Under the pieces are notes generated by a model. It saw only the letters and a list, made by a program, of their open reading frames with translations. It did not search any database and had not been told where the DNA came from. From contig JABBOT010000014.1 in NCBI GenBank assembly GCA_016165875.1, positions 8,424,727 to 8,488,726 on the forward strand: a stretch of DNA of 64,000 bases, in the 5' to 3' direction. Shown here piece by piece: positions 22,761 to 31,562 of this stretch; the stretch's first letter is position 1, and each line of letters opens with the position of its first letter. Both the position numbers and the translations under genes were made by a program. The stretch is from Acanthopleura granulata. Its lineage: Eukaryota; Mollusca; Polyplacophora; Chitonida; Chitonidae.

Positions 22761-22860
22761 AAATAATGCTGTCACACATCACTTGGCCCAGATCATCAAA
22801 CATATTTGTTATCCATTTCTATAAACTGTTACATAGATAATGAATTGGTTTTGGACTGTT

Positions 22861-23120
22861 CCATGTATTCTCTGACGATGATAGGTAATTGCTTTCGAAA
22901 CACTGAGTCGTCTCTGGGTATATAGTACTGTAGTTTTTATTTGTGAATAAAACATTCACTACATATAACTGGCCTCTAACAAGCGAGCCATTACAATCTG
23001 GCTTGGTAGCTCAATTGGTAGAGCAGTAGGGCTAAACACCCCAAGTCGTCAGCTCGAGTCAGTATTTTCATGTAAGAAATCATGTCTATTCGAGGTATTC
23101 CCTGACGATGATTGATAATT
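22861..23120 (+). repeat. Direct repeats around a tRNA-like segment
   Basis: A block of about 25 bp, TATTCTCTGACGATGATAGG then TAATT (from about 22866), recurs as TATTCCCTGACGATGATTGA then TAATT (from about 23096). The first copy is followed by GCTTTCGAAACACTGAGTCG. The arrangement CTGACGATGA...CGAAAC is reminiscent of the repeats of Penelope-like elements that carry hammerhead motifs. A tRNA-like segment lies between the two copies. Tentative. Confidence 0.4.
22998..23065 (+). repeat. tRNA-like sequence, probably SINE head or pseudogene
   Basis: It has a good A box (TAGCTCAATTGGTAGAGCA) but a poor B box (AGCTCGAGTC), and the acceptor ends do not pair well. I do not call it a functional tRNA. 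Confidence 0.4.
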
Positions 23121-24206
23121 TAGATTTCTATGTGCGCTTCGTCTATGTTATATTACCTGTATGTCGTTTGCCATTTTAGGAAAGAAGTAGAGGAGTTTGT
23201 CCTTGGGTCGAGGCTTAGAACAAGTTCTACTGATGGCTTCATCCTGATTCTGGAGACTCACTAATGCAACGGCTGTGAGTTCCAGGGGCTCAGTACCAGT
23301 TTCCCACCACCATAAAGCTGGTCTCCGTAGTACAATATTCTTCAGTAAAGAAAACTTAAACAAATATAAATAAACGTGTTTGTCGAACATGGCCAGACGA
23401 TAAGCTAGCCAAGATATGTTTGTTGTTTACAACACTCCAAATGATCATCAAGATGCTTCAACACCATTGTGACTAATATTTGCATTTGTAAACAGAAAAG
23501 ATGTGTGATGCAATGTGATTGTAAACGTTGTGAAATGTGGTTTACTTTCCGAATTTCCTGATTCCCCGATTCTCAATTCGTGCGATGAAGTGAAATAACG
23601 CCCAGAACCTGAGTAAAATGGTCAAGACCAATAAATCATGATCATGTCAGCTAACCAACGGACAGCAATTACAGTAGCTTTTTTAAACAAAGGCGCTATT
23701 TCTTAGAGATGAAATGTGGCCCAGTTTACCAAATGTCCGTATAATAATTTAATCAAACCCCTTTGTTGTTCAGCTCTGATGGTTTGTTTTGTGGCTTGGA
23801 TGACAGATTCCTGACCGTAATGACGTGATCCCAGACTGGAGCATTGTCTCTGATACATACGCTGCATTCGCTGACAATACTCCCAGACTGACAGGGTCTT
23901 TTGTACCCCAAAATACTGTGATGAATAGCAGTTGGAGCTGCTCGGGGTAGATAAATCCGGGAAAAACGTCCATAAAGCTGCCAGTAATAAATGGATATGT
24001 TTTAATCAAGCCTTGCTAAATGATCTGTATAATCGGCTTTTCAAACGTGTAATTGATTTACCGGAATTTAAACGGGACACTCTGTGGGCAACAGCTATTA
24101 ATCCTCACCAATATGCTTAAAAATCACCTTCCTTCCTTTATCTGTGGAATGTATAATAATCCAGAGGACATATTCTTCAGCAATTACAATACCTAATATC
24201 TTGGTA
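23121..24206. other. Intergenic, nothing recognised
   Basis: Short open frames (23148-23390 and 23770-24009 minus; 23932-24120 plus) without recognisable motifs. Confidence 0.45.
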
Positions 24207-24220
24207 AAATATAAAATGCT

Positions 24221-24468
24221 TGGGGGGGGGGGGGCGTCCGTAGCTCAGCTCGCTCTCGCAGCACAATGACCCGAAGCCTCCCACCAATGCGGTCGCTGTG
24301 AGCTCAAGACCAGCTCGTGCTGGCTTCTTCTATAGCGGTAAGTGGGAAGATCTGCCAGCAACCTGCGGATGGTCGTGGGTTTCCTCCCACCATAATGCTG
24401 GCCGCCGTCGTATAGGTGAAATATTCTTGAGTACGGCGTAAAACACCAGTCAAAGAAAATAAATAAAT
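24221..24468 (+). mobile_element. SINE-A copy, full length
   Basis: A 248-bp tRNA-headed SINE flanked by AAATATAAAATGCT at 24207-24220 and 24469-24482. It begins with a poly-G run and CGTCCGTAGCTCAGCTCGC (A box), then a B-box-like GAGCTCAAGACC. A conserved central block (CCTGCGGATGGTCGTGGGTT, TCCTCCCACCATAATGCTGG) and the tail CCGCCGTCGTATAGGTGAAA, TATTCTTGAGTACGGCGTAA follow, with AAATAAAT repeats. The central block and tail are of a type widespread in molluscan SINEs (from general knowledge, not searched). Confidence 0.92.
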
Positions 24469-24482
24469 AAATATAAAATGCT

Positions 24483-25447
24483 GACAGTGAAGATAGTGTC
24501 AATTTATATACGATTGGAAAAGATTTTAGAATTTCGACACCTGTTAAATACGGACAAAGGGCGTGTGATTCTCGATCATAAGATTAATATGCCTATGTCA
24601 CAAATATGGCAATATCCCATGTTACAACTTCGGCAGATAAATCTTCCAGAATTTTGGAATGGTTGACTGTTTATCGATTGAGATACGATATCTGCAACAG
24701 AGGATTGGTTTCTTTTAACTGGTTTTAACAATTTTCTTCTATTTTATTTGGCCTTGAATCTTCTAATCCTGGTCTGAACATTTTCTCGCCCGTCATGCTC
24801 TGGGTGGTTTCTCTCCGCAACGTCTTCTCTGATCTTTCTTTCAGTATCTTGCGGGTGGTCGTGGGTTTCCCGTGGGACTTCCAGTATCGGGAGATTTTGA
24901 TTAGTTTGAATAATGAATAATCATTACTCAGCTGATGTCATCTTATGTCGGCTTCTGTATGGATATTTAAGCTACATAAACAACCCATGGCGTTTCCGAT
25001 TCTTCATGGCGAAGAAACAGATGAATAGCTAGGTTTAAGTGAGTACGTGGATCAACCAGCTCCCTACAATCGCATAGGACGGTTTGAAAGTTTACCATCA
25101 CACATGGACACTCGGCTACATCACAGATAACTCGTATTCTAAGAAAGAGTTTCCTTTCGGAAAGGCAATATCACCGTGAACACGAACATGCCTACATGAA
25201 GACCTATGTTGACAATTTGCAAAATGAAGTATTATTTTCCTCAGTCCATGATTGCTCAGACATTGCGATTTGAACTAGTCACGACGAGGTCGCCATCAAA
25301 GCTCAAATTCCAAGCCTGTGACCTCTCATCACAACAAAATTATGGTGACTAACAGATGGCACCACAAATCTACATATGTCTAGCAGGTCAAAAAAAGATA
25401 ATATTATCACCCCTTCTTATCGCAATGGTAATCTGATCAAGTAACAG
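24483..25447. other. Intergenic; SINE-A scrap near 24850
   Basis: CTTGCGGGTGGTCGTGGGTT then TCCCGTGGG at about 24849-24878 matches the SINE-A central block. Nothing else is recognised. Confidence 0.5.
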
Positions 25448-25460
25448 TTCTAAAGAGATG

Positions 25461-26119
25461 CCCCCGTGGGGTTCCCGGGAGTGAAAAGAATAGGGCCCCA
25501 GTTCTCTAGGCAAGCTTGTCGTACGAGGCGACTAACCTAGGGCTCTCCCGTGTGGTTCCGGTGAATAGAATAGTTCCACAGCCTCCCCGGGCTGGTCGTA
25601 CAAGGCGACTAAAAGGGGCAACCTGTTTGCCGTGGGTTGCGACCCGTGATGGGGGAGGACGGGATCCTGGTGGCTGAGGGCGGGTTCATCTTGCGAGATC
25701 CTCACGCCCAACACTCCACTTCGGCCCTTACTTCTCCAAAGACGGGCGGTCGGATGGCCCGATCCGATCAATCGGCTGGTCACGCCTTGCCTCTGCGCGG
25801 TCCCAAAACTTCTCTCTATAAACACTCTTTAGAGAACAAATGATTTTTTCTCAAATTTCGTTCGTGGGATTGCGTTTGAGGCGGTGGCTGTAGGGTCACT
25901 CAAGTAGTCCGTGTCTAATGTGCAACCTCTTTCATAGGGTGGGTGATGGAGGAGCTCGGGTGGGGAATGGGGTGTGCATATTAAGGCCATCTATTTGAGT
26001 ATACCCCATGTGGAATCCTTGGTGTCTTTCCTGCCGGGTATCCCCAGGTTGAGGCATCGCCCTTGTTGGCACTCCGTGGTGGGTGGGGAACACGTGGGGT
26101 GAATTCCTAATTATTTATT
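25461..26119 (+). promoter_or_regulatory. LINE 5' UTR with tandem hairpin units
   Basis: Two related units of about 77 bp open the element. Each begins GGTTCC, continues with a GTGAA.AGAATAG block, and carries a short hairpin GTCGTAC.AGGCGAC (25518-25532 and 25595-25609) followed by TAA. Around the first hairpin CTAGG (25506-25510) can pair with CCTAG (25536-25540), and CGGGAG (25476-25481) with CTCCCG (25545-25550). The region is present in E0 and E1-E5. LINEs of this type usually have an internal promoter here; no promoter element can be proven by eye. GC content is visibly higher than the coding part. An antisense open frame covers 25825-25532. Confidence 0.75.
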
Positions 26120-27457
26120 ATGAATACCCTAAACCTTTCAAAAAATGTTTCAAACATTCGATCGTCGTCTCAGCCGAATTCAGGGGCTGATAAAAAGAGG
26201 AAGCTGGAGGTTCTATCAGACCCTCTAGACATTGGACAGGAAAGTTGGCCGGCTTTTATTGTTCTCTCAACAAAGAGTGAACAAAAGCCGGCCTCGAAAA
26301 TACATCCCTTTCTTTTGAAGAGGGCCTTGGAGGGTGCAGCAGGCACTTTAAAAAATGTGAAAAAGCTGCGATCCGGAGACATTCTGATAGAATGTTTCCG
26401 GAAACAGCAATCTAAAAATTTACTATCGCTGAATAAAATTTCTGATATATCCGTTTTTACATCCCCTCACAATACCCTGAACAGCTGTCAGGGAATAATA
26501 CGTGACAGGGATGGGGATATTTTCGACCTAACTGAAGAGGAAATATGTACAGAATTAAAGCCACAGGGTGTTGTCAGAGTGAAACGTTTCACAACAAAAA
26601 GAGCTGGCAACATCCTCAAATTAAACACCTATCTGATAACCTTTAATAGTACCTCTCTACCATCATATATCTACATTGGCCCGTATAGGGTTAATGTGGA
26701 TTTATACATACCTAACCCGACACGCTGTTTTACTTGCCAAAAGTTTGGTCATGGCAAAGGCCAGTGTAAAAATAAACTGGTTTGTTTCAGATGCGGCAGT
26801 GAAGGTCATGATGGTTTTGACTGCAGCAGCACAATCAAGTGCTGCAATTGCGGCCGAGATCACATGGCCTCCTCTAAGGACTGTCCTCTTTTCATTAAAG
26901 AAAAACAAATAATCAACTTAAAAACTAAAAACAACATTTCCTATCAGGAGGCCCGCAAATTGGCCTCACTTTCGAGTACGCCACCGCAGACTTCGTTTGC
27001 CAATGTGGTCAAGCGAGCTGCAACATCTGTTGCAACTCAAACTTCTTTGACTTGGCCCATTGGAAACGACAAACCTAGTTCGATCACTGTGGAACCTTCA
27101 GCTCAACCTGCCCGGAACTCTTGTTCAACTCAGACCATCTCAGTACAAGAAACAAAACCAGTAAACAATGTAAAACAAACTGATAAACCTGAACCTCAGC
27201 CCTCTAAAAATCATAATGAAGAAAACAAATCCAAAAGTACAACTCCAAGTAGTAAGATTAAAGCCAGTAAACCGAGTGGCACCAGAGAACATCTTTCTAA
27301 GGCCACTCGAGATCCTGTCCAAACATTTAACAGGTTTGGATCGTTGGAGGACGTTGTCCCTTCAACATCAGATGCGGATGTGATGGATACATCACCCGCA
27401 CCAGGGAGATCTTCCAGCCGATCTCCAAGGAAGGCCCCCGTGGAAGGGTCGTCCTAG
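26120..27457 (+). CDS. LINE E1 ORF1, RNA-binding protein with altered C-terminus
   Basis: 445 aa. ORF1 proteins of I-group LINEs bind the element RNA and form the ribonucleoprotein. Residues ~60-190 form an RRM-like region (GTLKNVKKLRSGDILIECFR; RDRDGDIFDLTEEEI; VVRVKRFTTK; IGPYRVNVDLYIPNP). Three zinc knuckles follow at ~203-255: CFTCQKFGHGKGQC, CFRCGSEGHDGFDC, CCNCGRDHMASSKDC, all with complete ligands. A Ser/Thr/Pro/Lys-rich region and an SRSPRK motif come next. A 13-bp insertion (27435-27447) shifts the frame, so it ends KAPVEGSS instead of the family's basic GRPRSKHKEKSPIRLPP. The stop is now 40 bases before the ORF2 start, so the TAATG overlap is no longer used by ORF1. Confidence 0.85.
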   Translation: MNTLNLSKNVSNIRSSSQPNSGADKKRKLEVLSDPLDIGQESWPAFIVLSTKSEQKPASKIHPFLLKRALEGAAGTLKNVKKLRSGDILIECFRKQQSKNLLSLNKISDISVFTSPHNTLNSCQGIIRDRDGDIFDLTEEEICTELKPQGVVRVKRFTTKRAGNILKLNTYLITFNSTSLPSYIYIGPYRVNVDLYIPNPTRCFTCQKFGHGKGQCKNKLVCFRCGSEGHDGFDCSSTIKCCNCGRDHMASSKDCPLFIKEKQIINLKTKNNISYQEARKLASLSSTPPQTSFANVVKRAATSVATQTSLTWPIGNDKPSSITVEPSAQPARNSCSTQTISVQETKPVNNVKQTDKPEPQPSKNHNEENKSKSTTPSSKIKASKPSGTREHLSKATRDPVQTFNRFGSLEDVVPSTSDADVMDTSPAPGRSSSRSPRKAPVEGSS

Positions 27458-27499
27458 ATCCAAACATAAAGAGAAATCTCCTATACGCCTCCCTCCGTA

Positions 27500-30400
27500 A
27501 TGTCTACATACGACAAAATTATACAGTGGAATTGTCGAGGTCTTAAGGGTAATATGATTGAAATAACACAGCTGGTCCAATCATTAAACCCTATTGCCCT
27601 TTGTCTTCAGGAAACTCACCTGAAGAAATCTGACAAAGATAAAATAACCCTCAAAAATTATTCACTTTATAGTACATTTTGTCAGGAAGAAGAGCGAGCT
27701 GCAGGCGGCTCCTCTGTCTTCATAAATAACAATATTATCCACAGTCCTGTTGCTCTGGATACAGAGCTTCAGGCTGTGGCCGTTCGTGTCTCATTGTCTA
27801 AGACAGTCACTTTGTGTTCGGTTTATATTCCTCCGAACACTTCTTTGTCAGCTTTACAGTTACATAATTTGAAAGAACAATTACCTACACCCTTCGTAAT
27901 AATGGGCGATTTTAATTCCCATAACCCCTTATGGGGAAGTAACAATATAAATAATAAGGGCAAGGTAGTAGAAGATTTTTTAACCAAGGAAGAACTGTGT
28001 TATTTCAATGATGGTTCTAATACTCATTTGCATGCGGGTAATGGCATCTATTCTGCTATCGATCTCACTATCACTGATCCATCACTTCTCCTGGATTTTT
28101 CTTGGAGAGTGCACGAGGATCTTTGTGGTAGTGACCATTTCCCTATTATCCTAGAGCATGTCACTTCTAATTCTTTAGAACGTGTAGCTAGGTGGAAGTT
28201 CGATAAAGCAGATTGGATGGCATTTGAGATGTTCTGTGAGGCTGATATCACTCCACAGACTCTCAATGCAGCAGATGACCCAATATTTAAATTTAATCAG
28301 CTTATATTACGAGCTGCAGATAGAACTATCCCTAAGACCTCGACCAGTCCAAAATCCAAAAGTAAACCCTGGTACGACAATGACTGTCGTAAAGCCATAA
28401 AGGACCGTAAAAGGGCCGAACGTATATTCAATCATTGTCCTACTGATAAAAATTTAAACCAGGTTCGTATTCTGGCAGCTAAGGCTCGTCGATTACTTAA
28501 GTCCAAGAGACGATCTTGCTGGCGGAACTTTGTTTCAGGCATTACGTCCAAAACACCTATGCGTAAGGTCTGGAATATGGTTCAGAAACTAAAGGGTAAA
28601 AATAACAAAGCAAAAGTCCAGCACTTGAAAGATGGAGATAACATACTAACTTCTCCATCCGATATAGCTAATAAATTAGCGGAATCAATTTCTAAAAAAT
28701 CTTCTTCTGAGAATTATACTTCAGAATTTCAACATATCAAAAACCAGAAGGAGAAAATGAAATTGCCCTTTTCTTCTAAAAACTTAGAAGATTATAATCG
28801 TCCTTTTAATATCGATGAACTAAAAACTGCACTCAGAAAGGCACATGATACAGCATGTGGTCCTGATAACGTATATTATAAATTTCTGAACCATTTATCA
28901 GCTGAACCACTTGAGACTCTCTTGGACTTATTGAACGATATTTGGATAACTGGTAATTTTCCACCCTCATGGAGGGAGGCATGCATTATCCCGGTTCCCA
29001 AACCGGGTAAGGATCATACTGATCCAAATAATTACCGTCCCATAGCTCTTACCAGTTGCGTCTGTAAGACTATGGAACGGATGATAAATGATAGACTTGT
29101 TTGGTTTCTCGAAACCAACAAGTTACTATCTAATATCCAATGTGGTTTTCGTCAAGGTAGATCCACAGTGGATCACCTTGTTCGACTTGAAAGTTTCATT
29201 CGCCATGGTTTTATTAATAATGAACATGTGGTGTCAGTATTTTTTGACCTTGAAAAGGCCTACGACACCACATGGAAATATGGCATTTTAAAAGACCTCG
29301 CGGATATGGGCCTTAAAGGTCGATTACCTATATTTATATCCAAATTTTTATCAAATCGTCAGTTTAAGGTACGGGTGGGGTCCACTCTTTCGGACTCTTA
29401 TGAGCAAGAGATGGGTGTACCCCAGGGCAGTATCCTTTCACCTACGCTGTTCAGCATCAAAATTAATAGCTTGGCCCAAACATTAACATCTGGAACCGAG
29501 GGTTGTTTATATGTAGATGATTTTCTGATATGCTACCGGGCGAAAAATATGAATAACATCGAGCGGCAACTGCAGCTTTGTCTCAATAAGATCGAGAAAT
29601 GGGCAGTTGCCAATGGTTTTAGATTTTCTACGTCTAAAACCGTCGGTATGCATTTCTGCAATAAACGCAAACTTCATCTAGACCCTGAGCTTAAATTTTG
29701 TGGTGAACCAGTGAAGATTGTTGGGGAAAATAAATTTTTAGGAGTTATATTCGATAGTAAATTATCTTTTATACCTCACATAAAAACGCTTAAAGCTAAA
29801 TGTATAAAGGCTCTCGATATAATTAAGGTCGTGTCTAGCACCGATTGGGGTGCTGACCGATCTGTTTTACTTAATTTATATCGTTCTCTGGTGAGGTCTA
29901 AATTGGACTATGGGTCCATCATTTATGGTTCCGCTAGGAAATCATATCTTAAAATGTTGGATCCGGTCCATCACCAAGGTCTGAGGCTCAGCCTTGGTGC
30001 CTTTAGAACCTCACCAGTAGAGAGTTTATACGTGGAGGCCAATGAGCCTTCTTTACATAACCGACGTATTAAACTCAGCCTTCAATACGCAACAAAGCTT
30101 AAAGCTCACCCAACAAACCCTGCCTACGACTGTGTTTTCAATCCATCATATGTAGACAAATATACTAAATGTCCTAACAAGATCCCTCCGTTCGGTCTTC
30201 GTATACAGGACCATGTTGTGGAAGCTAACATCAAGCTAGAGGAGATAGCTCCGGTATCTTTTCCGGAGTCTCCTCCCTGGCTTCTTCCACAACCTAAACT
30301 AATATTTGATCTACGTCAATATAATAAATCGAATACAAACCCTCTTATAATTCAACAAGCTTTTGCTGAAATTAAGGGTAATTATCCAAATTATAAATTT

Positions 30401-31195
30401 ATATACACTGATGGGTCAAAGGATGAGGACAGGGTTGCGGCTGCGGCTGTCTTAGAACAGCGGGTCTCTTCTCTTCGTCTTCCGTCTTCATCGTCTATCT
30501 TTTCTGCAGAAGCCAGGGCTATACTCCTGGCCTTATCATATGTTTCCTCTGGGCGTGCCCAGAGGGCTATGGTATGCAGTGACTCGCTCTCCTGCCTTTT
30601 GGCAATGGAGAATAATAAATTCAAAAACCCGCTTATTATGGAAATTTTAGCCTTACATAGAAAATTGATTAAAAGAGGCAAAGATATTATATTCTGTTGG
30701 ATACCAAGCCATGTTGGTATCCATGGAAACACAGTCGTGGACAGGGAGGCAAAGGCTGCCCTAAAAAAATCCCTATCAAAAGTTAAAATCCCATACGCTG
30801 ATTTTAAATCTAACATTCTTAAGTATATTCGTCGCCTTTGGCAGGGTGAATGGGACGTGCAGGTGTGTAATAAACTGCACGCTATTCACCCTGTCATTGG
30901 CCATAACTCTTATACACTGGGTATGTCTCGTAGAGACCAAGTGGTTTTAACAAGATGCCGTGTTGGGCATTCTCGTCTAACACACAATTTCATCCTGGAT
31001 GGGAGCAGTGCTCCCGAGTGTGTTGGATGTGGTGCTGAATACGGCATCAAACATATACTGGTTGACTGTGTGGACTTTGCCCATGTGCGGCAAAAATTCT
31101 ACACAGTAAACTCCATGTATGATTTGTTTGACAGCATCGCTGGCGACGCTGTCATAAAATATTTGAAGGCCATTGGCCTGTATCATAAAATATAA
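27500..31195 (+). CDS. LINE E1 ORF2: endonuclease, reverse transcriptase, RNase H (1,231 aa)
   Basis: Intact retrotransposition enzyme. AP-type endonuclease: WNCRG (N11), QETH (E38), GDFNSHNP (136-143), AIDLT (D188), SDH (211-213). Reverse transcriptase: NYRPIALTS (~511), FFDLEKAYD (581-589), VPQGSILSP (640-648) and the YVDD catalytic box (671-674). RNase H: YTDGS (D971), AEARAIL (E1004), CSDSL (D1028), and SHVGIHGN...D (H1071, D1081), so the DEDD set is present. The C-terminal zinc finger is CVGCGAEYGIKHILVDC (CX2CX7HX4C, 1174-1190). The start ATG overlaps the family ORF1 stop as TAATG at 27498-27502. No frameshift or stop is seen, so the protein could be active. It nicks the target and copies RNA from the 3' end (family knowledge). 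Confidence 0.95.
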   Translation: MSTYDKIIQWNCRGLKGNMIEITQLVQSLNPIALCLQETHLKKSDKDKITLKNYSLYSTFCQEEERAAGGSSVFINNNIIHSPVALDTELQAVAVRVSLSKTVTLCSVYIPPNTSLSALQLHNLKEQLPTPFVIMGDFNSHNPLWGSNNINNKGKVVEDFLTKEELCYFNDGSNTHLHAGNGIYSAIDLTITDPSLLLDFSWRVHEDLCGSDHFPIILEHVTSNSLERVARWKFDKADWMAFEMFCEADITPQTLNAADDPIFKFNQLILRAADRTIPKTSTSPKSKSKPWYDNDCRKAIKDRKRAERIFNHCPTDKNLNQVRILAAKARRLLKSKRRSCWRNFVSGITSKTPMRKVWNMVQKLKGKNNKAKVQHLKDGDNILTSPSDIANKLAESISKKSSSENYTSEFQHIKNQKEKMKLPFSSKNLEDYNRPFNIDELKTALRKAHDTACGPDNVYYKFLNHLSAEPLETLLDLLNDIWITGNFPPSWREACIIPVPKPGKDHTDPNNYRPIALTSCVCKTMERMINDRLVWFLETNKLLSNIQCGFRQGRSTVDHLVRLESFIRHGFINNEHVVSVFFDLEKAYDTTWKYGILKDLADMGLKGRLPIFISKFLSNRQFKVRVGSTLSDSYEQEMGVPQGSILSPTLFSIKINSLAQTLTSGTEGCLYVDDFLICYRAKNMNNIERQLQLCLNKIEKWAVANGFRFSTSKTVGMHFCNKRKLHLDPELKFCGEPVKIVGENKFLGVIFDSKLSFIPHIKTLKAKCIKALDIIKVVSSTDWGADRSVLLNLYRSLVRSKLDYGSIIYGSARKSYLKMLDPVHHQGLRLSLGAFRTSPVESLYVEANEPSLHNRRIKLSLQYATKLKAHPTNPAYDCVFNPSYVDKYTKCPNKIPPFGLRIQDHVVEANIKLEEIAPVSFPESPPWLLPQPKLIFDLRQYNKSNTNPLIIQQAFAEIKGNYPNYKFIYTDGSKDEDRVAAAAVLEQRVSSLRLPSSSSIFSAEARAILLALSYVSSGRAQRAMVCSDSLSCLLAMENNKFKNPLIMEILALHRKLIKRGKDIIFCWIPSHVGIHGNTVVDREAKAALKKSLSKVKIPYADFKSNILKYIRRLWQGEWDVQVCNKLHAIHPVIGHNSYTLGMSRRDQVVLTRCRVGHSRLTHNFILDGSSAPECVGCGAEYGIKHILVDCVDFAHVRQKFYTVNSMYDLFDSIAGDAVIKYLKAIGLYHKI

Positions 31196-31430
31196 ATTTT
31201 ATTTTCATACGTACTAGTGATAAAACTTCCTTAATGTGCTGGTTTTCGAGTTTTAGCTGTTTTGGTTTTCTTACCTGATTTTAATCATGTCCGTAGGTTT
31301 TTGGTTTGTTTTTAATGTTCTCATGTCACCATCGAAAACCTGAACTGTCTCGTGGTTCCACCTTGTTCTCGCCACGATATGGCTGAGATATTGCCGATGT
31401 GGCGTTAAGCCATAATCATTCATTCATTCA
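31196..31430 (+). promoter_or_regulatory. LINE 3' UTR with long-range stem, terminal hairpin and CATT tail
   Basis: GGTTTTCGA (31241-31249) is perfectly complementary to TCGAAAACC (31332-31340), closing a loop of about 80 bases. The end carries CGCCAC (31370-31375) pairing with GTGGCG (31399-31404), with an inner GGC/GCC pair. An alternative pairing is ATGGCT (31379-31384) with AGCCAT (31408-31413). CATT repeats follow to the target-site duplication. These elements recur in other copies and probably form the site the reverse transcriptase recognises (inference). Confidence 0.75.
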
Positions 31431-31443
31431 TTCTAAAGAGATG

Positions 31444-31562
31444 GCATCCAGGCTACGTGGAACTGACAGATTTTTAAGACGACCTCCACATTAGTAAACT
31501 GTTATATGTGATTCTGATAAAGTGCCTTTAAGGGGACGATTGTTACATTGTTTTTGCAAGGC
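31444..31562. other. Short spacer
   Basis: Unique-looking sequence between E1 and the next LINE copy. Nothing recognised. Confidence 0.5.

Larger units (their letters stand above)
25461..31430 (+). mobile_element. I-group LINE, full-length copy E1
   Basis: A complete 5,970-bp non-LTR retrotransposon. The 13-bp target-site duplication TTCTAAAGAGATG lies at 25448-25460 and 31431-31443. Order: 5' UTR (25461-26119), ORF1 (26120-27457), ORF2 (27500-31195), 3' UTR (31196-31430) with a terminal hairpin and CATT repeats. Both termini match the other copies, so this defines the unit. ORF2 is intact; ORF1 carries a 13-bp insertion that replaces its C-terminus. The architecture (ORF1 with three CCHC knuckles; ORF2 with APE, RT, RNase H and a CCHC end) fits the I supergroup, such as I or Nimb. 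The exact clade needs a tree. Confidence 0.95.

Noticed and set aside
22998..23065. Functional tRNA gene
   Set aside because: A box is good, but the B box and acceptor stem fail; better read as a SINE head or pseudogene.
25637..25843. Sense 68-aa frame in the LINE 5' UTR as a real small protein
   Set aside because: Identical copies are recent, and the older copies (1028 and 10718) diverge beyond the first ~25 residues; no evidence of selection visible.
28048..28266. Minus-strand frames repeated at 28048, 41027, 53203, 57400 and 60995
   Set aside because: They are antisense shadows of the ORF2 endonuclease and linker coding region; conservation follows from the sense protein.
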